A DNA stretch of 33,687 bases from Caldifarciminota bacterium (GCA_023128825.1 JAGMDF010000081.1:1-33687), one strand, 5' to 3'; positions 6,949-17,690 are shown, counted from the first letter of the stretch. Notes: generated by a model from the sequence alone, not told the origin. Made by a program: numbers and translations.

Positions 6949-9900
6949 TCAATTGGTGGTGTTGGCTTGGCTTGTGCCTTTCCCCTCGTCTGGATCTTCG
7001 GCCCTACCTCTTTCTTTCGCATCTTCTGAGATGAACGGAGATATTCGCTTCTTCTCAAGCCCCTTCTGGACGAAGAGATCGGTTATCGCTTTTGCGTTTT
7101 CAGGCGAGAACGAGTTGATTAACCCTTTGGCCGCCCCAGCGGCCTCCTTCTGGTGCCGGTTCCACCGACCGTATGCAAAAGGATGAAGTATGCGCGCCAG
7201 AGGGGCGGGATGTGAGGTGCCGTCTTTCTTCTCTCTAAAGTCGAGGCTTCTTGCCGCAAGCTGAGCCAGGATGAGATGGGCAGGGATTGTGAGTGCCGGA
7301 AGCGGGCGTCCACCGATCCTTTCCAGCAGATTGCTGGCGATTTCCTCGGCCTCAGCGAACGCCTCTTCGCCCTTTTTTGCCTCAGCAAGGAGCAGGAGAG
7401 CTTCAAGCCGCTCGCTTTCCCCCATCCAGTCCCCTAACTCTTTCTCTATACCTTCCAGCACCTCTCGTGCCGCAGGATACATCTTGTTTGCCAGATTGAT
7501 CTTTGCAGCAGTGACACGAGCGGATACGTGGAATGCAGGATTATCCAGTTGCCGGGCGAGTTGCTGCGACTCCAAAAGCTCAGCCACGGCTGTTTCAACA
7601 TCGCCTGTGCCTATAAGATTTTCGAGACGAACCGCCATTCCCATAAACGTCTGTCTCGGATTCTCGCTGCGCCGTGCCATCTCGATTGAACGATCTGCCT
7701 CGCGCAGCCCGTCGGCAAACCGCCCCAGTCTCGCGTAGACACCAGCTCGCATTCTCAGGGCATCGATTGTCATAGGAGCCATCTCTGGGGATTGGGCTGT
7801 CTTATCTGCGAACTCAAGGGCCTCGAGTGCTTCCTCGTAAAGCGCCAGGGTTATGTTGGAGGTAGCGTACTGAAGTCGAGCGCCCGCTTCGCTCCAGGCA
7901 TCGCCGATTTGTCTGGCGAGTTCAAGGGCTTCCTGGGCCTGAGCACGTCCTTGCGCGAACCGACCCTCATGATTATTCAAGGAAGAGAGAGCGACCAGGG
8001 CCTCTATCGCTCCCGGCTGATTTCCAACCTCTCTGGATAACCTATAGGCCTCTTCGAGATGGGGCAGCGCTTCATCCATTCGCCTGAGCGACTGAAGTAT
8101 ATTCCCCAGACTTGCGTGCGCCTCTGCCAGGGGATCAGGCGCACCCGCCATCTTGCGAAGCTGGAGCGCTCGTCCGTAGGGTTCAAGAGCCTCCTCGAGG
8201 CGTCCTCCGTAAAAGTAAAGATGGCCCAGTCTCATCTGGACTTCAGCGCTCAGCTCAGGATTCTGCAACTCCTCCGCCCTGCTTTCAGCCTCTTCAATCT
8301 TTGAGCGTGCCGCTGCAAAATCCCCGCGCATCATCTCAAGGCCTGCTATCTCGATCGTGCAGTGGATTATCGTCTGGCGGTGACCTATCTCAAGGGCGGT
8401 ATTCAGGGCGCGTTCGAGATAACTTTGGGCCTTATCCCCTTGTCCCATCTGAAGCAGCAACCGTGCGATGTTTAAGAGATTGTTCGTCAGAAGCAGCTTG
8501 TTTTCCGATTTCTCGGCAACTGCTATCGCCCGCTCATAGTAGTTCAGGGATTGATTTGGACGTCCCATAGCCCTGTTAAGCGTGGCCAGGTTGTTGAGCG
8601 AGCGGTTTATGTCCTCCGCATCCCCTGACTCCTGGCTAAGGTCGAGAGCCGCCTTGAAGTCGGCTTCTGCTTTCTCAGGGTTACCTTGCTGAGCCTGGCC
8701 GGCTCCTCGTTCAAGCAGAGCAACCGCTTTACCTTGATTGTACGAGAGGGTTTCGGAACGTCTGAGGGCTTCTTCAGCGTACTCGAACAGGTGTTCGAAA
8801 TCTGAAATGGCCCTGGAGGCGTGGGCCAGTTTGTTCAGGGCGTTAACCTCGCGTTCAGCCAGTCCCTTGCGGATCGCGAGATTGCGAGCGGTCACGTAGT
8901 CCTTGGCCGCTTCTTCGAACCGGCCCTGATATTCTAAGACCCCTGCGCGGCCGAAGTGGGCGCAGAAAAGCTCTTCACTTAACCCCTCGCCGAAGTGATC
9001 CTCCCATATCCTTATGGCACGTGAATAATCCTCCTGGGTCGCCTCGTTGCGGAATAACCGGCGGTTCTCTCTGGCCGAACGTAAGCTGTAGTTGAACGCC
9101 TGTTCCCAGTCGCCGGATTCGGTCGAGTGATGGGCAAGCATCGCAAAATAGCGATCGAGCGATTCGGCGTAAAGGGTCTCGACAGCACGTGCAACCTCTC
9201 GGTGCAGACGCTCGCGATCACCGCGAAGGATCGAGTCGTAGCAGACATCGCGCACCAGCGTTTGCCTGAATACGTACTCTGTCTCGCCCGCCTGTATGGA
9301 ATAGATAAGTCCTGAGGCTGTTGCATGGGACATAAGTTCCCCCACATCACCCTTCTTCATGGCATGCGCAATGATCGTAGAGGGGAAGTGCATTCCGTAG
9401 ACAGCACCCAGCCTGAGTGCCTGGCGGACCTCCTCGGGCAATCTATCCAGCCTGGAAAAGACAAGGCTGTAAAGATCGTCAGGAATCTCCGCCGCATCCA
9501 CCCCTTCGCCCATTACCCACTTGTCGTCCATCTCGGCAATTAAGTTCTTATCCAAAAGATAGCCGGCCCACTGTTCAAGAACCGATGGGTTGCCGAGCGA
9601 ACGCTCGTAAAGAAATTGATGAACCGCATCATCGGCCCCAGCACCCAGTATTTTCTCCGCGAGTTCCCTTGAATCCGATGCAGAAAGCGGCTCAAGCCTA
9701 ATCCGATCCAAATTCCCTTGCGCGATCTCGAATCCCTCGCAGAACGTTTCTTCATACTCCGGGTTGTATGTAAAGAAGAAGGTTATCCCCTGCGGCCTAA
9801 GCCGGGGTATTGTCCGCGCGGCGAATGCAAGCATCTTTAGTGAACCTACCTCGCCTCTTGCAGGATCGTCAACCAGGAGAGCCAATGGACGCACTGCTCC

Positions 9901-11562
9901 TCGTCGAAGAACGTAGCTTCGGAAGGCGTCCATCAAGTTTTCCACTCGCAGCTCAGGAGAATACGCGGCTATCTCTTCTTGTGCTTGCTCAAGACCAAAT
10001 AGCATACCTGCGATGAACGCAAAACGTCTCAGGAGCTCGTCACCCTCAAGGTTCTCACCAGCCCTGGTTGCAACATCCCTCAGATGATCTTTTAGTTTTT
10101 TATGCTTTGCATCTGCGGAGTCGTCTTCCTTGATAGAGGCCTGGCTCATGAGGATGCGCCGGAAGACCTGATAGGGTGCTCCTCTTTCATCGAGTGATAC
10201 CTCAAGCACCTCGTGCGTAGGAGCGAGTCTTTGGGCTAATCTGTGCAGAAACCTGCTCTTGCCCATCCCGTGATCGCCTGCAATACCCACCACTTTGCTT
10301 TCCCCCCGGGCAAGCTCAACCGCACGATCTAGCTCCGATTCATGCGTTGTCCACTCGACCAATTCCGGTCCTGCAGGCTTCCTGGCTTTGCCCAGCCTGA
10401 AACGAGGATAGGTTATACCGCCCACCTCAACCTTTGGCATCTCCTCGATCTCATAAAGATCTGAAAGCTTCTGGGCGGCCTCTTGCGTGATTACGAACTC
10501 GCCGGATTCTGATGCTGTCGTTATCTTCGCCGCTGCGTTCACACGCTGACCGATTACCGTGTACTCCTTCTGGTGTCCGCCTATGAACCCGGCGAAGCAA
10601 GCGCCGTATGCAAGCCCTGCCTTCAGCTTAAGCGGGGTTTTTAAATCTTTCAGATCGCAGAAGAACCCTGCAGCGTTCGCTCGATCTTGCTCATGGCTTA
10701 AAGGAGCACCGAATAGTATCAGAAACCTGCTTCCCTGGGGCGCGATGTCCACCTTGTTGATTGTTCCATGATAACTCGAAAGGAGCTTTCCAAGGCTCGT
10801 GTAGAAATCGTTGAGGGCTTGGAAGTTTGGATTTGCCGCATCGTAACCCTGGATATTCAAGAATATAGACGCCACCACACGGTACTCCCCGCCTGAGGAG
10901 AGCGAAAGCCTTCCGCTCTTGCCTGCGGGCAGGAACGCACGCGTCAACCCGGCAAGTTTTTCGCGTTCGGAGTCATTGATCACAGGATAGACCTCGTCAT
11001 GGAATATCTCCTCGCGCAGACCCTTCTTGATGATAAATTCGCCGGGATTCAATGACTTTTCCGCTATAGCCAGTTCTTCGATTGGCTCCCCCAGTGGAAA
11101 CCAGTCGCTCTTTTCCTCATCCCCAAGGATCGCCTCAAAGTAGGACCCGCCTCCCACGATTGCCTTCATGGACAGGGCAAACTCGCCTCTGCGCGTTTTT
11201 ACCTCAGGGTGCCCCTTGAACCAGTCCAGCATCTGCCATGCCGCGTCGGTGGCACGGTCCACAGCATCCAAACCGTCGAAACGGGCAAGCAGCGAGTCGC
11301 CGCCCAGTTTTAGTAGAATGCCATTGTAGTCTGAAAGTATTCGAGAGAGTCGCCCGAAGTGGTCGTTGAGTATCTCCGTGACCCCCTCGATCCCCTCCTT
11401 ACCGGCGGCGGTCAACGCATCGGTAAGCGGCGTAAAACCAGAGATATCGGTGTAAAGCAGCACGGATCTCGTTTTGGTGATTCCATGAGTAACCCTTTCG
11501 TCGCGTGCGATCCGCGCAAGCACATGCAGAGGAATCTGTGGAAGAAGTACCTCCTCGGCCAT
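6949..11562 (-). CDS. Tandem class III nucleotidyl cyclase homology domains + AAA/STAND-type ATPase + TPR repeats (1537 aa)
   Basis: VLLYTDISGFT...LKLGGDSLLARF (CHD1); VIGQRVNAAAKI (CHD2); Walker A GDHGMGKS; many TPR-like repeats (e.g. ALEPYGRALQLRKMAGAPDPLAEAHASLGNIL). Confidence 0.88.
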   Translation of the reverse strand: MAEEVLLPQIPLHVLARIARDERVTHGITKTRSVLLYTDISGFTPLTDALTAAGKEGIEGVTEILNDHFGRLSRILSDYNGILLKLGGDSLLARFDGLDAVDRATDAAWQMLDWFKGHPEVKTRRGEFALSMKAIVGGGSYFEAILGDEEKSDWFPLGEPIEELAIAEKSLNPGEFIIKKGLREEIFHDEVYPVINDSEREKLAGLTRAFLPAGKSGRLSLSSGGEYRVVASIFLNIQGYDAANPNFQALNDFYTSLGKLLSSYHGTINKVDIAPQGSRFLILFGAPLSHEQDRANAAGFFCDLKDLKTPLKLKAGLAYGACFAGFIGGHQKEYTVIGQRVNAAAKITTASESGEFVITQEAAQKLSDLYEIEEMPKVEVGGITYPRFRLGKARKPAGPELVEWTTHESELDRAVELARGESKVVGIAGDHGMGKSRFLHRLAQRLAPTHEVLEVSLDERGAPYQVFRRILMSQASIKEDDSADAKHKKLKDHLRDVATRAGENLEGDELLRRFAFIAGMLFGLEQAQEEIAAYSPELRVENLMDAFRSYVLRRGAVRPLALLVDDPARGEVGSLKMLAFAARTIPRLRPQGITFFFTYNPEYEETFCEGFEIAQGNLDRIRLEPLSASDSRELAEKILGAGADDAVHQFLYERSLGNPSVLEQWAGYLLDKNLIAEMDDKWVMGEGVDAAEIPDDLYSLVFSRLDRLPEEVRQALRLGAVYGMHFPSTIIAHAMKKGDVGELMSHATASGLIYSIQAGETEYVFRQTLVRDVCYDSILRGDRERLHREVARAVETLYAESLDRYFAMLAHHSTESGDWEQAFNYSLRSARENRRLFRNEATQEDYSRAIRIWEDHFGEGLSEELFCAHFGRAGVLEYQGRFEEAAKDYVTARNLAIRKGLAEREVNALNKLAHASRAISDFEHLFEYAEEALRRSETLSYNQGKAVALLERGAGQAQQGNPEKAEADFKAALDLSQESGDAEDINRSLNNLATLNRAMGRPNQSLNYYERAIAVAEKSENKLLLTNNLLNIARLLLQMGQGDKAQSYLERALNTALEIGHRQTIIHCTIEIAGLEMMRGDFAAARSKIEEAESRAEELQNPELSAEVQMRLGHLYFYGGRLEEALEPYGRALQLRKMAGAPDPLAEAHASLGNILQSLRRMDEALPHLEEAYRLSREVGNQPGAIEALVALSSLNNHEGRFAQGRAQAQEALELARQIGDAWSEAGARLQYATSNITLALYEEALEALEFADKTAQSPEMAPMTIDALRMRAGVYARLGRFADGLREADRSIEMARRSENPRQTFMGMAVRLENLIGTGDVETAVAELLESQQLARQLDNPAFHVSARVTAAKINLANKMYPAAREVLEGIEKELGDWMGESERLEALLLLAEAKKGEEAFAEAEEIASNLLERIGGRPLPALTIPAHLILAQLAARSLDFREKKDGTSHPAPLARILHPFAYGRWNRHQKEAAGAAKGLINSFSPENAKAITDLFVQKGLEKKRISPFISEDAKERGRAEDPDEGKGTSQANTTN

Positions 11563-11566
11563 ACTC

Positions 11567-12385
11567 CTACCTCAACTGGAGCTCGTAACGCAGCGATGGC
11601 TGGAAAAGCTGATTGAACTTAGATTCCAGAAACCTCTCGAGGAACGCTTTCCTCTTTGGAATCTTAATGAGTTTGGGCGTGCCCTCCAGGCCGCATAGCT
11701 CTGCCAGTATCCGGTGGGCGTCATCGCGAGTGCCCAGGGTATCCACCAGACCGTAGGCGTACGCCTGACGTCCTGAGATGATCCTGCCGTCAGCTATCGC
11801 ATAAACGCTGTCAAACGGTAGACCGCGGCCTGCCACAACCTCTTCCAGAAACTGATCGTAGACGTCGTCTATCATTACCTTCAAAAGAAGCGTGTCCCGC
11901 TCGGTGGGCTGCCGGAACCCCGAACCTATGTCCTTGTGCTCGCGCGACTTAACGGTATAGAGCTGAATACCCACCTTGTCCATTAGCTCTTCGTAGACGG
12001 GAAAGTTCAGTATCACCCCGATGGAGCCGGTGAGTGTGCCTGGCAGGGCCACTATCTTATCGGCGGGTGCTGACACGTAGTAGCCGCCTGATGCCGCCAC
12101 AGAGGACATGGATACCACGACCTTTTTATCGGCCTTTTTCACACGCTTAATTGCCTCGCATATCTCCTGGCTTGCGCCCACGCCTCCGCCTGGTGAGTTG
12201 ACCACAACGAGCACGCCTTTGATCGCAGGGTTCTCCTCAAACTTTTTCAGGTCTTTGACAATCTCCTTTGAGGAAACGATGGATCCTTCTATCTCCACAA
12301 GCCCAAGCCCACCTGCCTTGCACCCCAGGACAAACACCGCGGAAAACATCAAAAAAGGGAGTTTTTTCAGGATAAAACGGCCCAT
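11567..12385 (-). CDS. sppA: Signal peptide peptidase SppA-type S49 protease, possibly a lipoprotein
   Basis: VVNSPGGGVGASQEI, SMSSVAASGGYYVSAPADKI, GTLTGSIGVI, VKSREHKDIGSGFR; N-terminus contains VFVLGC. Confidence 0.9.
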   Translation of the reverse strand: MGRFILKKLPFLMFSAVFVLGCKAGGLGLVEIEGSIVSSKEIVKDLKKFEENPAIKGVLVVVNSPGGGVGASQEICEAIKRVKKADKKVVVSMSSVAASGGYYVSAPADKIVALPGTLTGSIGVILNFPVYEELMDKVGIQLYTVKSREHKDIGSGFRQPTERDTLLLKVMIDDVYDQFLEEVVAGRGLPFDSVYAIADGRIISGRQAYAYGLVDTLGTRDDAHRILAELCGLEGTPKLIKIPKRKAFLERFLESKFNQLFQPSLRYELQLR

Positions 12386-12431
12386 ACTGACCTCCTTTTA
12401 AGCTTGATGGGCTAGCTCGCCCATTTGGTAG

Positions 12432-12505
<74 letters not shown>

Positions 12506-12515
12506 TTGACTTGGA

Positions 12516-12543
12516 ATGATAAGGGAAAAGCGTCCTGTGTCAA
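12516..12543 (-). promoter_or_regulatory. Promoter TTGACA-16 bp-TATCAT for tRNA-Ile
   Basis: -35 12538-12543, -10 12516-12521; tRNA starts 10 nt downstream of the -10. Confidence 0.75.
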
Positions 12544-12561
12544 GATGCTGAATATCTTACC

Positions 12562-12652
12562 TCAGGTTTCATGAGCTTCCATGATTTTTTCGAGCTCGGC
12601 GATCAAGATCAATGTCAAAGTAAGCATGGATGAGACGATCATCCTTCTGCAT
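12562..12652 (-). pseudogene. Degraded C-terminal fragment of a HEPN (DUF86-like) protein
   Basis: MQKDDRLIHAYFDIDLD in one frame, then LIAELEKIMEAHET* in the next; resembles the HEPN RNxLIHxYFDxD...LPxLIAELEKI tail with a deletion/frameshift. Confidence 0.6.
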
Positions 12653-12947
12653 ACTGCACCACCGCTGCGTCAAGCACCTCCTGCCTGAAGTAACGGCTAA
12701 GGTCCTGGGGCGTTCTTAGATCCACCTTGCGTCCGATTATCTCACTCAACTCAATCTCCATGCCTGCCAACCGAATAAGGCCTGGGATGTGATCCGGGTC
12801 AAATTCAACCAGCAGATCAATATCGCTGTCAGGGCCGAAATCCCTGCGCAGGGCGGAGCCGAAGAGCGATAACTTCTTGATATGATTGCGCTTACAGAAC
12901 TCGACGATCTTTTCTCTGGGGATATCGATGGGTATCTTAGCCGCCAT
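12639..12947 (-). CDS. MNT-type minimal nucleotidyltransferase
   Basis: LSLFGSALRRDFGPDSDIDLLVEF (GSxxR...DxDxDLLV). Confidence 0.88.
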   Translation of the reverse strand: MAAKIPIDIPREKIVEFCKRNHIKKLSLFGSALRRDFGPDSDIDLLVEFDPDHIPGLIRLAGMEIELSEIIGRKVDLRTPQDLSRYFRQEVLDAAVVQYAEG

Positions 12948-13006
12948 TATGCCTCTACAATCTCGGCAAAGACGCCTCTAAGCTTTTCTGCACAAGTCTT
13001 TCTCAT
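12947..13006 (-). CDS. Possible 19-aa small ORF overlapping the MNT start codon
   Basis: MRKTCAEKLRGVFAEIVEA*; stop/start overlap TAATG; ATG 9 nt downstream of a -10. Confidence 0.3.
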   Translation of the reverse strand: MRKTCAEKLRGVFAEIVEA

Positions 13007-13015
13007 TCCATCTTG

Positions 13016-13043
13016 ATAATATACCACCTTCCCATCCTGTCAA
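13016..13043 (-). promoter_or_regulatory. Promoter TTGACA-16 bp-TATTAT upstream of the smORF/MNT unit
   Basis: -35 13038-13043, -10 13016-13021. Confidence 0.75.
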
Positions 13044-13065
13044 CCCGAACGCTGCCCAAGTTGAA

Positions 13066-14487
13066 TTAGGATTGTTTGTTTCCGCTAGAAGGAGGTAAGG
13101 GTGGGGGATACTCGCCTTTGGCGAGCTTCTCCTTTACCAGCGCCAGCCCCTCCTCCTTTGTGGTTATCTTGCGTTCCCACTGGAGTTCCTCCAATTCTCC
13201 AAGGATAACCTTGAATACAGGGCCGGGTTTAAGTCCGAGAGCGATGAGATCATACCCGTTGACCAGAGGGACAAACGCAGCGCGCTTTGCGTCCTGGATG
13301 GCCAGTTCCAGTATCTTGACGATGGTGTACTCCAGATGTCTGGTCCGGCCAGCGGTGGCGAAGCCGTCTGCAAGATCGAGCAGCATGACCTCCGAGGCCA
13401 CGTCCGCGCAAATCCTTGCAAATCTCCGCATCGCACGCTCGGTAAGTTCGGGTGCGGTGGCGATAAGATGAAGGTGCATGTGCCTTGCTACTGTTTGCTC
13501 TACCCTTTCCGCGTCCTGGTTTGAGAACCGAAGTTCCTTTGAGAGAGCGCGGCGCATCTTTTTGGCTCCCTTGGTGTCGTGTCCGTAGAAGTGCAGGATG
13601 CCGTCCTCCATTCTTATGCGCGTTTCCGGCTTTGAAACGTCGTGGAACAACGCGGCAAGCTTAAGAAGCGCCGTACGGTGAGAGTTACAGACAATCTCCT
13701 TTATCCTCTCGCGGATGTGGGGAGCCCAGCGATCAGGCTCCTGGTAGAGTATTTGTTCCAGACTTACAAGAACCATCAGCGAATGTGAACGCACCCCGTA
13801 GTCCGCCCAGAAGTTTGCAAAGGGGAAGATCTGCTGCATCAGTCCGGCGACGATCATACGGTTGATCAGTGGATAGACACGTGGTAAACCCAGAATCAGC
13901 ATCAGTTCGTAGGCGATGCGTTCGCGAGCCACGTTTCCAAGTGAGATGAACTCCGCTTCCCGCTCAAGCAACGGGTCTATGCTGAATCCAAACTGAGCGG
14001 CGAATCGGTAGGCACGAAGGATTCGCAGTGGATCGGACTGGATAGAATCCGGGCCTACCTTGCGGATAAACCTCCTTTCCAGATCCCTCTCTCCGCCAAA
14101 GGGGTCGATGATTGCGCTTGAGCGCTTTCCTTCCAGGATTTTATGTACATCCAAAGCCATGGCGTTGATGGTGAAATCACGGGCGGCAAGGTCTTCCTCT
14201 ATGGAGCCCTTGAAGCCCTTGAAGTCAAGCACAAGTTCCTTGCGGATCACGACCCTTGCCTCGTCCTCTGCTTCTGATAGGGGCACGAACGCGCCCTTCA
14301 GGTTTCGAGCAACCCTGGAGGCGAACTTGACACCCGCACCCTTCACCGCGAAGTCAAGGTCCAGGATCTTTCGCTCAAGGCTGAGATCGCGCACCGCACC
14401 CCCCACAAGGTAAAGTTCCTTGTCTCCAATCAATCCTGCTATCTGTTTGAGGATGTCATTGTAGGGCTTCAGCCCTGAAAACTTCAC
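13066..14487 (-). CDS. CCA tRNA nucleotidyltransferase / poly(A) polymerase family protein with HD domain
   Basis: [67 protein letters not shown]. Confidence 0.9.
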   Translation of the reverse strand: MKFSGLKPYNDILKQIAGLIGDKELYLVGGAVRDLSLERKILDLDFAVKGAGVKFASRVARNLKGAFVPLSEAEDEARVVIRKELVLDFKGFKGSIEEDLAARDFTINAMALDVHKILEGKRSSAIIDPFGGERDLERRFIRKVGPDSIQSDPLRILRAYRFAAQFGFSIDPLLEREAEFISLGNVARERIAYELMLILGLPRVYPLINRMIVAGLMQQIFPFANFWADYGVRSHSLMVLVSLEQILYQEPDRWAPHIRERIKEIVCNSHRTALLKLAALFHDVSKPETRIRMEDGILHFYGHDTKGAKKMRRALSKELRFSNQDAERVEQTVARHMHLHLIATAPELTERAMRRFARICADVASEVMLLDLADGFATAGRTRHLEYTIVKILELAIQDAKRAAFVPLVNGYDLIALGLKPGPVFKVILGELEELQWERKITTKEEGLALVKEKLAKGEYPPPLPPSSGNKQS

Positions 14488-17291
14488 AATATCTCCTTAA
14501 GTACCCGACCGGTGTAGGATTTTGCGACCTTTGCTATCTTCTCAGGCGGACCCTGAGCTACAATCTGACCTCCTTCATCACCGCCTTCCGGTCCCAGATC
14601 TATGATCCAATCCGCACACTTGATCACATCAGGATTGTGTTCAATCACTATCACCGTGTTGCGTTTCTCAATCAGCCGCTGCAGGACCGCAAGAAGCATC
14701 TTTACGTCCTCAAAATGGAGTCCTGTTGTGGGTTCATCCAGGAGGTAGACCGTATGTCCTTTTGGGATTTTTGCCAGCTCCTTTGTCAGCTTGATGCGCT
14801 GCGCCTCGCCGCCTGAAAGCGATGGAGCCGATTGTCCCAGCTTAATGTAACCTAATCCTACGTCCTTGAGAAGCCTTAACTTGCGAGCCACAGGCGGAAT
14901 ATACTTGAAGAACTCGAATGCCTCATCAACGGTCATATCCAGTACCTCGGCGATGTTTTTACCCTTGAAGTGCACCTCGAGTGTCTCGCGGTTGTAGCGC
15001 TTTCCCCCGCAGACCTCGCAGCGAACGTAGACGTCGGGCAGAAAGTGCATCTCTATCCTCAAGGTTCCGTCGCCGGAGCAGCGTTCGCAGCGCCCGCCCC
15101 GGACGTTGAAGCTGAACCGCCCTAGCTTGTAGCCTCGGATGCGGGCCTCCTTGGTCTTGGCAAAGAGCTCCCTTATTGGCCCGAACGCCTGGGTGTAGGT
15201 GGCCGGATTGGAACGCGGTGTGCGGCCTATGGGCGACTGGTCGATGTTTATGACCTTATCTATATACTCAAGGCCCTGGATCCCGTCGTGATCGCCCGGC
15301 TTGGAGCGGGATCGGTAGAAGCGGCGGGCAAGCGCCTTGTAGAGGATATCGGAGACCAGCGAGGACTTGCCCGAGCCGGATACGCCGGTGACGCAGATAA
15401 AAAGTCCTAAGGGGAATTCTACGTCTATGTTCTTGAGGTTGTTGTGGCGTGCACCTTTTACCACCAGTTTCTGTTCGTTAAGTAAACGCCGCCTTGAAGG
15501 AATCTCTATCTTGCACTTACCGGTAAGGTAGCGGCCGGTAAGTGAACGCCTAGCTTGCTTGATCTCGGAAGGTGTGCCCTGTGCTACGATCCGCCCGCCC
15601 GCGGCACCCGCACCAGGACCAAGGTCTATCACGTGATCTGCCGACTCTATCGTATCCCGGTCATGTTCGACAACCACCACAGTGTTACCCAGATCACGCA
15701 GCTTACGAAGCGTTGACAGGAGTCTTCTGTTGTCCCTGGGATGCAGACCGATGGTCGGCTCATCGAGTATGTAGATGACGCCCACAAGCCTTGAGCCGAT
15801 CTGGGTGGCAAGCCGCACCCGCTGCTCCTCACCGCCTGCAAGGGTGTCCGCGGTTCTATCCAGAGTCAGGTAATCTACGCCTACCTCCAGGAGAAACCCC
15901 AGTCTGTTTGAGATCTCCTTGATTACCTCCTTGACGATGGTGCGTTCGTATCTGGTGAGCTTGAGGTCTGCAAAGAAATCGGCCGCCGCGCGTATCGAGA
16001 ACCGGCTTATGTCGCGGATGTTAACCTCACCGAGTCTTACTGAGAGCGCTTCCGGTTTCAGTCTGTCACCGTTACAGGTCGGACAGGGCAGAATGGACAT
16101 AAAACCCTCGATATACCGTCTGCGATAGTCCGATTCGGTCTCCCTGTGCAGCCGCATCAGGTTGTTGGCTACCCCCTCGAAGTGTTCGTAGCCCTCGTAT
16201 CGATGCCCTGAGCGGCCAACGTATTTCACATCTACCGAATCAGGTGAACCGTAAAGGACGACATTACGAGCTTCTTCTGACAGTTCGGCCCAGGGTGCGG
16301 CAAGATCAAAGCCGTATCGCTTGGCAACCGCTTTCAGGGTTGCAAGCAGCCAGCCCTGCGGTTCGCCCCAGGGTGCGAGCGTGCCTTCGAGTATGGAGAG
16401 TCGGGGATTGGCAATTAAGCGGTCCGGGTCTATCTCCATCTTGGTGCCCAGGCCGTGGCATACAGGGCAGGCCCCGTAAGGGGAGTTGAAGGAAAACAAC
16501 CTGGGTGTGATCTCCTGGTATGCAAACCCGCACCGGGTGCAGGCAAGCGACTGGCTGAAGGTGCGTTCCTTCTTGTTGTCCACGAGAACACTGCAAAGCC
16601 CTTCGCCCTCGGATAGGGCAAGCTCCACCGAGTCGGCAAGCCGTTTGCGGATGTTGGGCTTCAGTACTATCCTGTCTATCATCACCTCTATGGTGTGCTG
16701 TTTGTACTTCTCAAGCGTGGGCGGACTATCCAGTTCAACAATCTCTCCGTCCACCCTTGCCCGCACAAATCCTTTGCGCGCGAGCTTGCCCCAAAGGTCC
16801 CGATACTCACCTTTTCTTCCCCGAACCTTGGGGGCAAGGATCACAAGCTTTGTTCCCTCCGGGTACTCCAGGATGGCGTTTATGATCTGGTCGGTGCTCA
16901 TCTTGGATATGGGTATCGAGCAGTTGGGACAGTAGGGCTTGCCTACCCGGGCAAATAGTACTCGCAGGTAGTCGTATATCTCGGTCACGGTTGCCACGGT
17001 CGAGCGGGGATTCCGCGCCGAGGTGCGCTGCTCTATGGCTATGGCAGGGGAGAGGCCCTCGATGAAGTCCACGTCCGGCTTCTCCATGACACCCATGAAC
17101 TGGCGCGCGTATGCCGATAAAGACTCCATGTACCGGCGCTGACCCTCGGCATAAAGGGTGTCGAAGGCAAGAGATGACTTGCCGGAACCCGAAAGCCCGG
17201 TTATCACTACGAGCTTGTTGCGCGGAACCTTAACGTCTATGTTTTTTAGGTTATGCTCCCGCGCACCTTTGATGAATATATCCTGTTCCAT
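14484..17291 (-). CDS. uvrA: UvrABC system protein A
   Basis: [25 protein letters not shown]/CxxC zinc motifs, [25 protein letters not shown]; full length 935 aa; overlaps the cca-like gene by 4 bp. Confidence 0.97.
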   Translation of the reverse strand: MEQDIFIKGAREHNLKNIDVKVPRNKLVVITGLSGSGKSSLAFDTLYAEGQRRYMESLSAYARQFMGVMEKPDVDFIEGLSPAIAIEQRTSARNPRSTVATVTEIYDYLRVLFARVGKPYCPNCSIPISKMSTDQIINAILEYPEGTKLVILAPKVRGRKGEYRDLWGKLARKGFVRARVDGEIVELDSPPTLEKYKQHTIEVMIDRIVLKPNIRKRLADSVELALSEGEGLCSVLVDNKKERTFSQSLACTRCGFAYQEITPRLFSFNSPYGACPVCHGLGTKMEIDPDRLIANPRLSILEGTLAPWGEPQGWLLATLKAVAKRYGFDLAAPWAELSEEARNVVLYGSPDSVDVKYVGRSGHRYEGYEHFEGVANNLMRLHRETESDYRRRYIEGFMSILPCPTCNGDRLKPEALSVRLGEVNIRDISRFSIRAAADFFADLKLTRYERTIVKEVIKEISNRLGFLLEVGVDYLTLDRTADTLAGGEEQRVRLATQIGSRLVGVIYILDEPTIGLHPRDNRRLLSTLRKLRDLGNTVVVVEHDRDTIESADHVIDLGPGAGAAGGRIVAQGTPSEIKQARRSLTGRYLTGKCKIEIPSRRRLLNEQKLVVKGARHNNLKNIDVEFPLGLFICVTGVSGSGKSSLVSDILYKALARRFYRSRSKPGDHDGIQGLEYIDKVINIDQSPIGRTPRSNPATYTQAFGPIRELFAKTKEARIRGYKLGRFSFNVRGGRCERCSGDGTLRIEMHFLPDVYVRCEVCGGKRYNRETLEVHFKGKNIAEVLDMTVDEAFEFFKYIPPVARKLRLLKDVGLGYIKLGQSAPSLSGGEAQRIKLTKELAKIPKGHTVYLLDEPTTGLHFEDVKMLLAVLQRLIEKRNTVIVIEHNPDVIKCADWIIDLGPEGGDEGGQIVAQGPPEKIAKVAKSYTGRVLKEIL

Positions 17292-17524
17292 AGCGTAACC
17301 GTAAGTTTAACGCTAAAATCACCCCCAGTCAAGACCGATAAGTGGGTGTTTTAAGGGATAGGTGGGCACCACTGGATTCTACTCGTCCGAGGGGCGACTC
17401 AACAGAGCAAATTGTTGAATGTCAAACCTCATCTTGGCTTCAGGTTCTTTCCAGGTGATCGTTCCGCCACTCGTGAGCGAAGCGTTGTGGCTGCGTTAGA
17501 TTTACTTCGCTGCAATTTGCGGTA

Positions 17525-17546
17525 GGGGCACGGCATGCCGCGCCCC
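17525..17546. repeat. GC-rich palindrome GGGGCACGGCATGCCGCGCCCC followed by a T-run
   Basis: 22-nt inverted repeat with one mismatched pair; then TGCTTTTT. Confidence 0.5.
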
Positions 17547-17656
17547 TGCTTTTTCATACTTGATGCCATATGATCATCTCTTTATTCTATCTCGGAGAAA
17601 AACGGTCATAGTCTACCCATGTTTAAGTGGATTTTTACGTGAGGCAATGCGAGCGC

Positions 17657-17685
17657 TTGACTTGGTGGACTATCTCTTCTATAAT
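17657..17685 (+). promoter_or_regulatory. Promoter TTGACT-17 bp-TATAAT for the ybbR-tsaD-recJ unit; start codon 5 nt after the -10
   Basis: -35 17657-17662, -10 17680-17685, ATG 17691. Confidence 0.75.
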
Positions 17686-17690
17686 CCTCG

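Noticed and set aside
7271-7738. 155-aa plus-strand Ser/Arg-rich ORF (and 8112-8570)
   Set aside because: Antisense to the TPR region of the cyclase protein; low-complexity shadow ORFs.
13076-13471. 131-aa plus-strand ORF (and 14060-14413)
   Set aside because: Antisense to the CCA/poly(A) polymerase gene.
16486-16935. 149-aa plus-strand ORF
   Set aside because: Antisense to uvrA.
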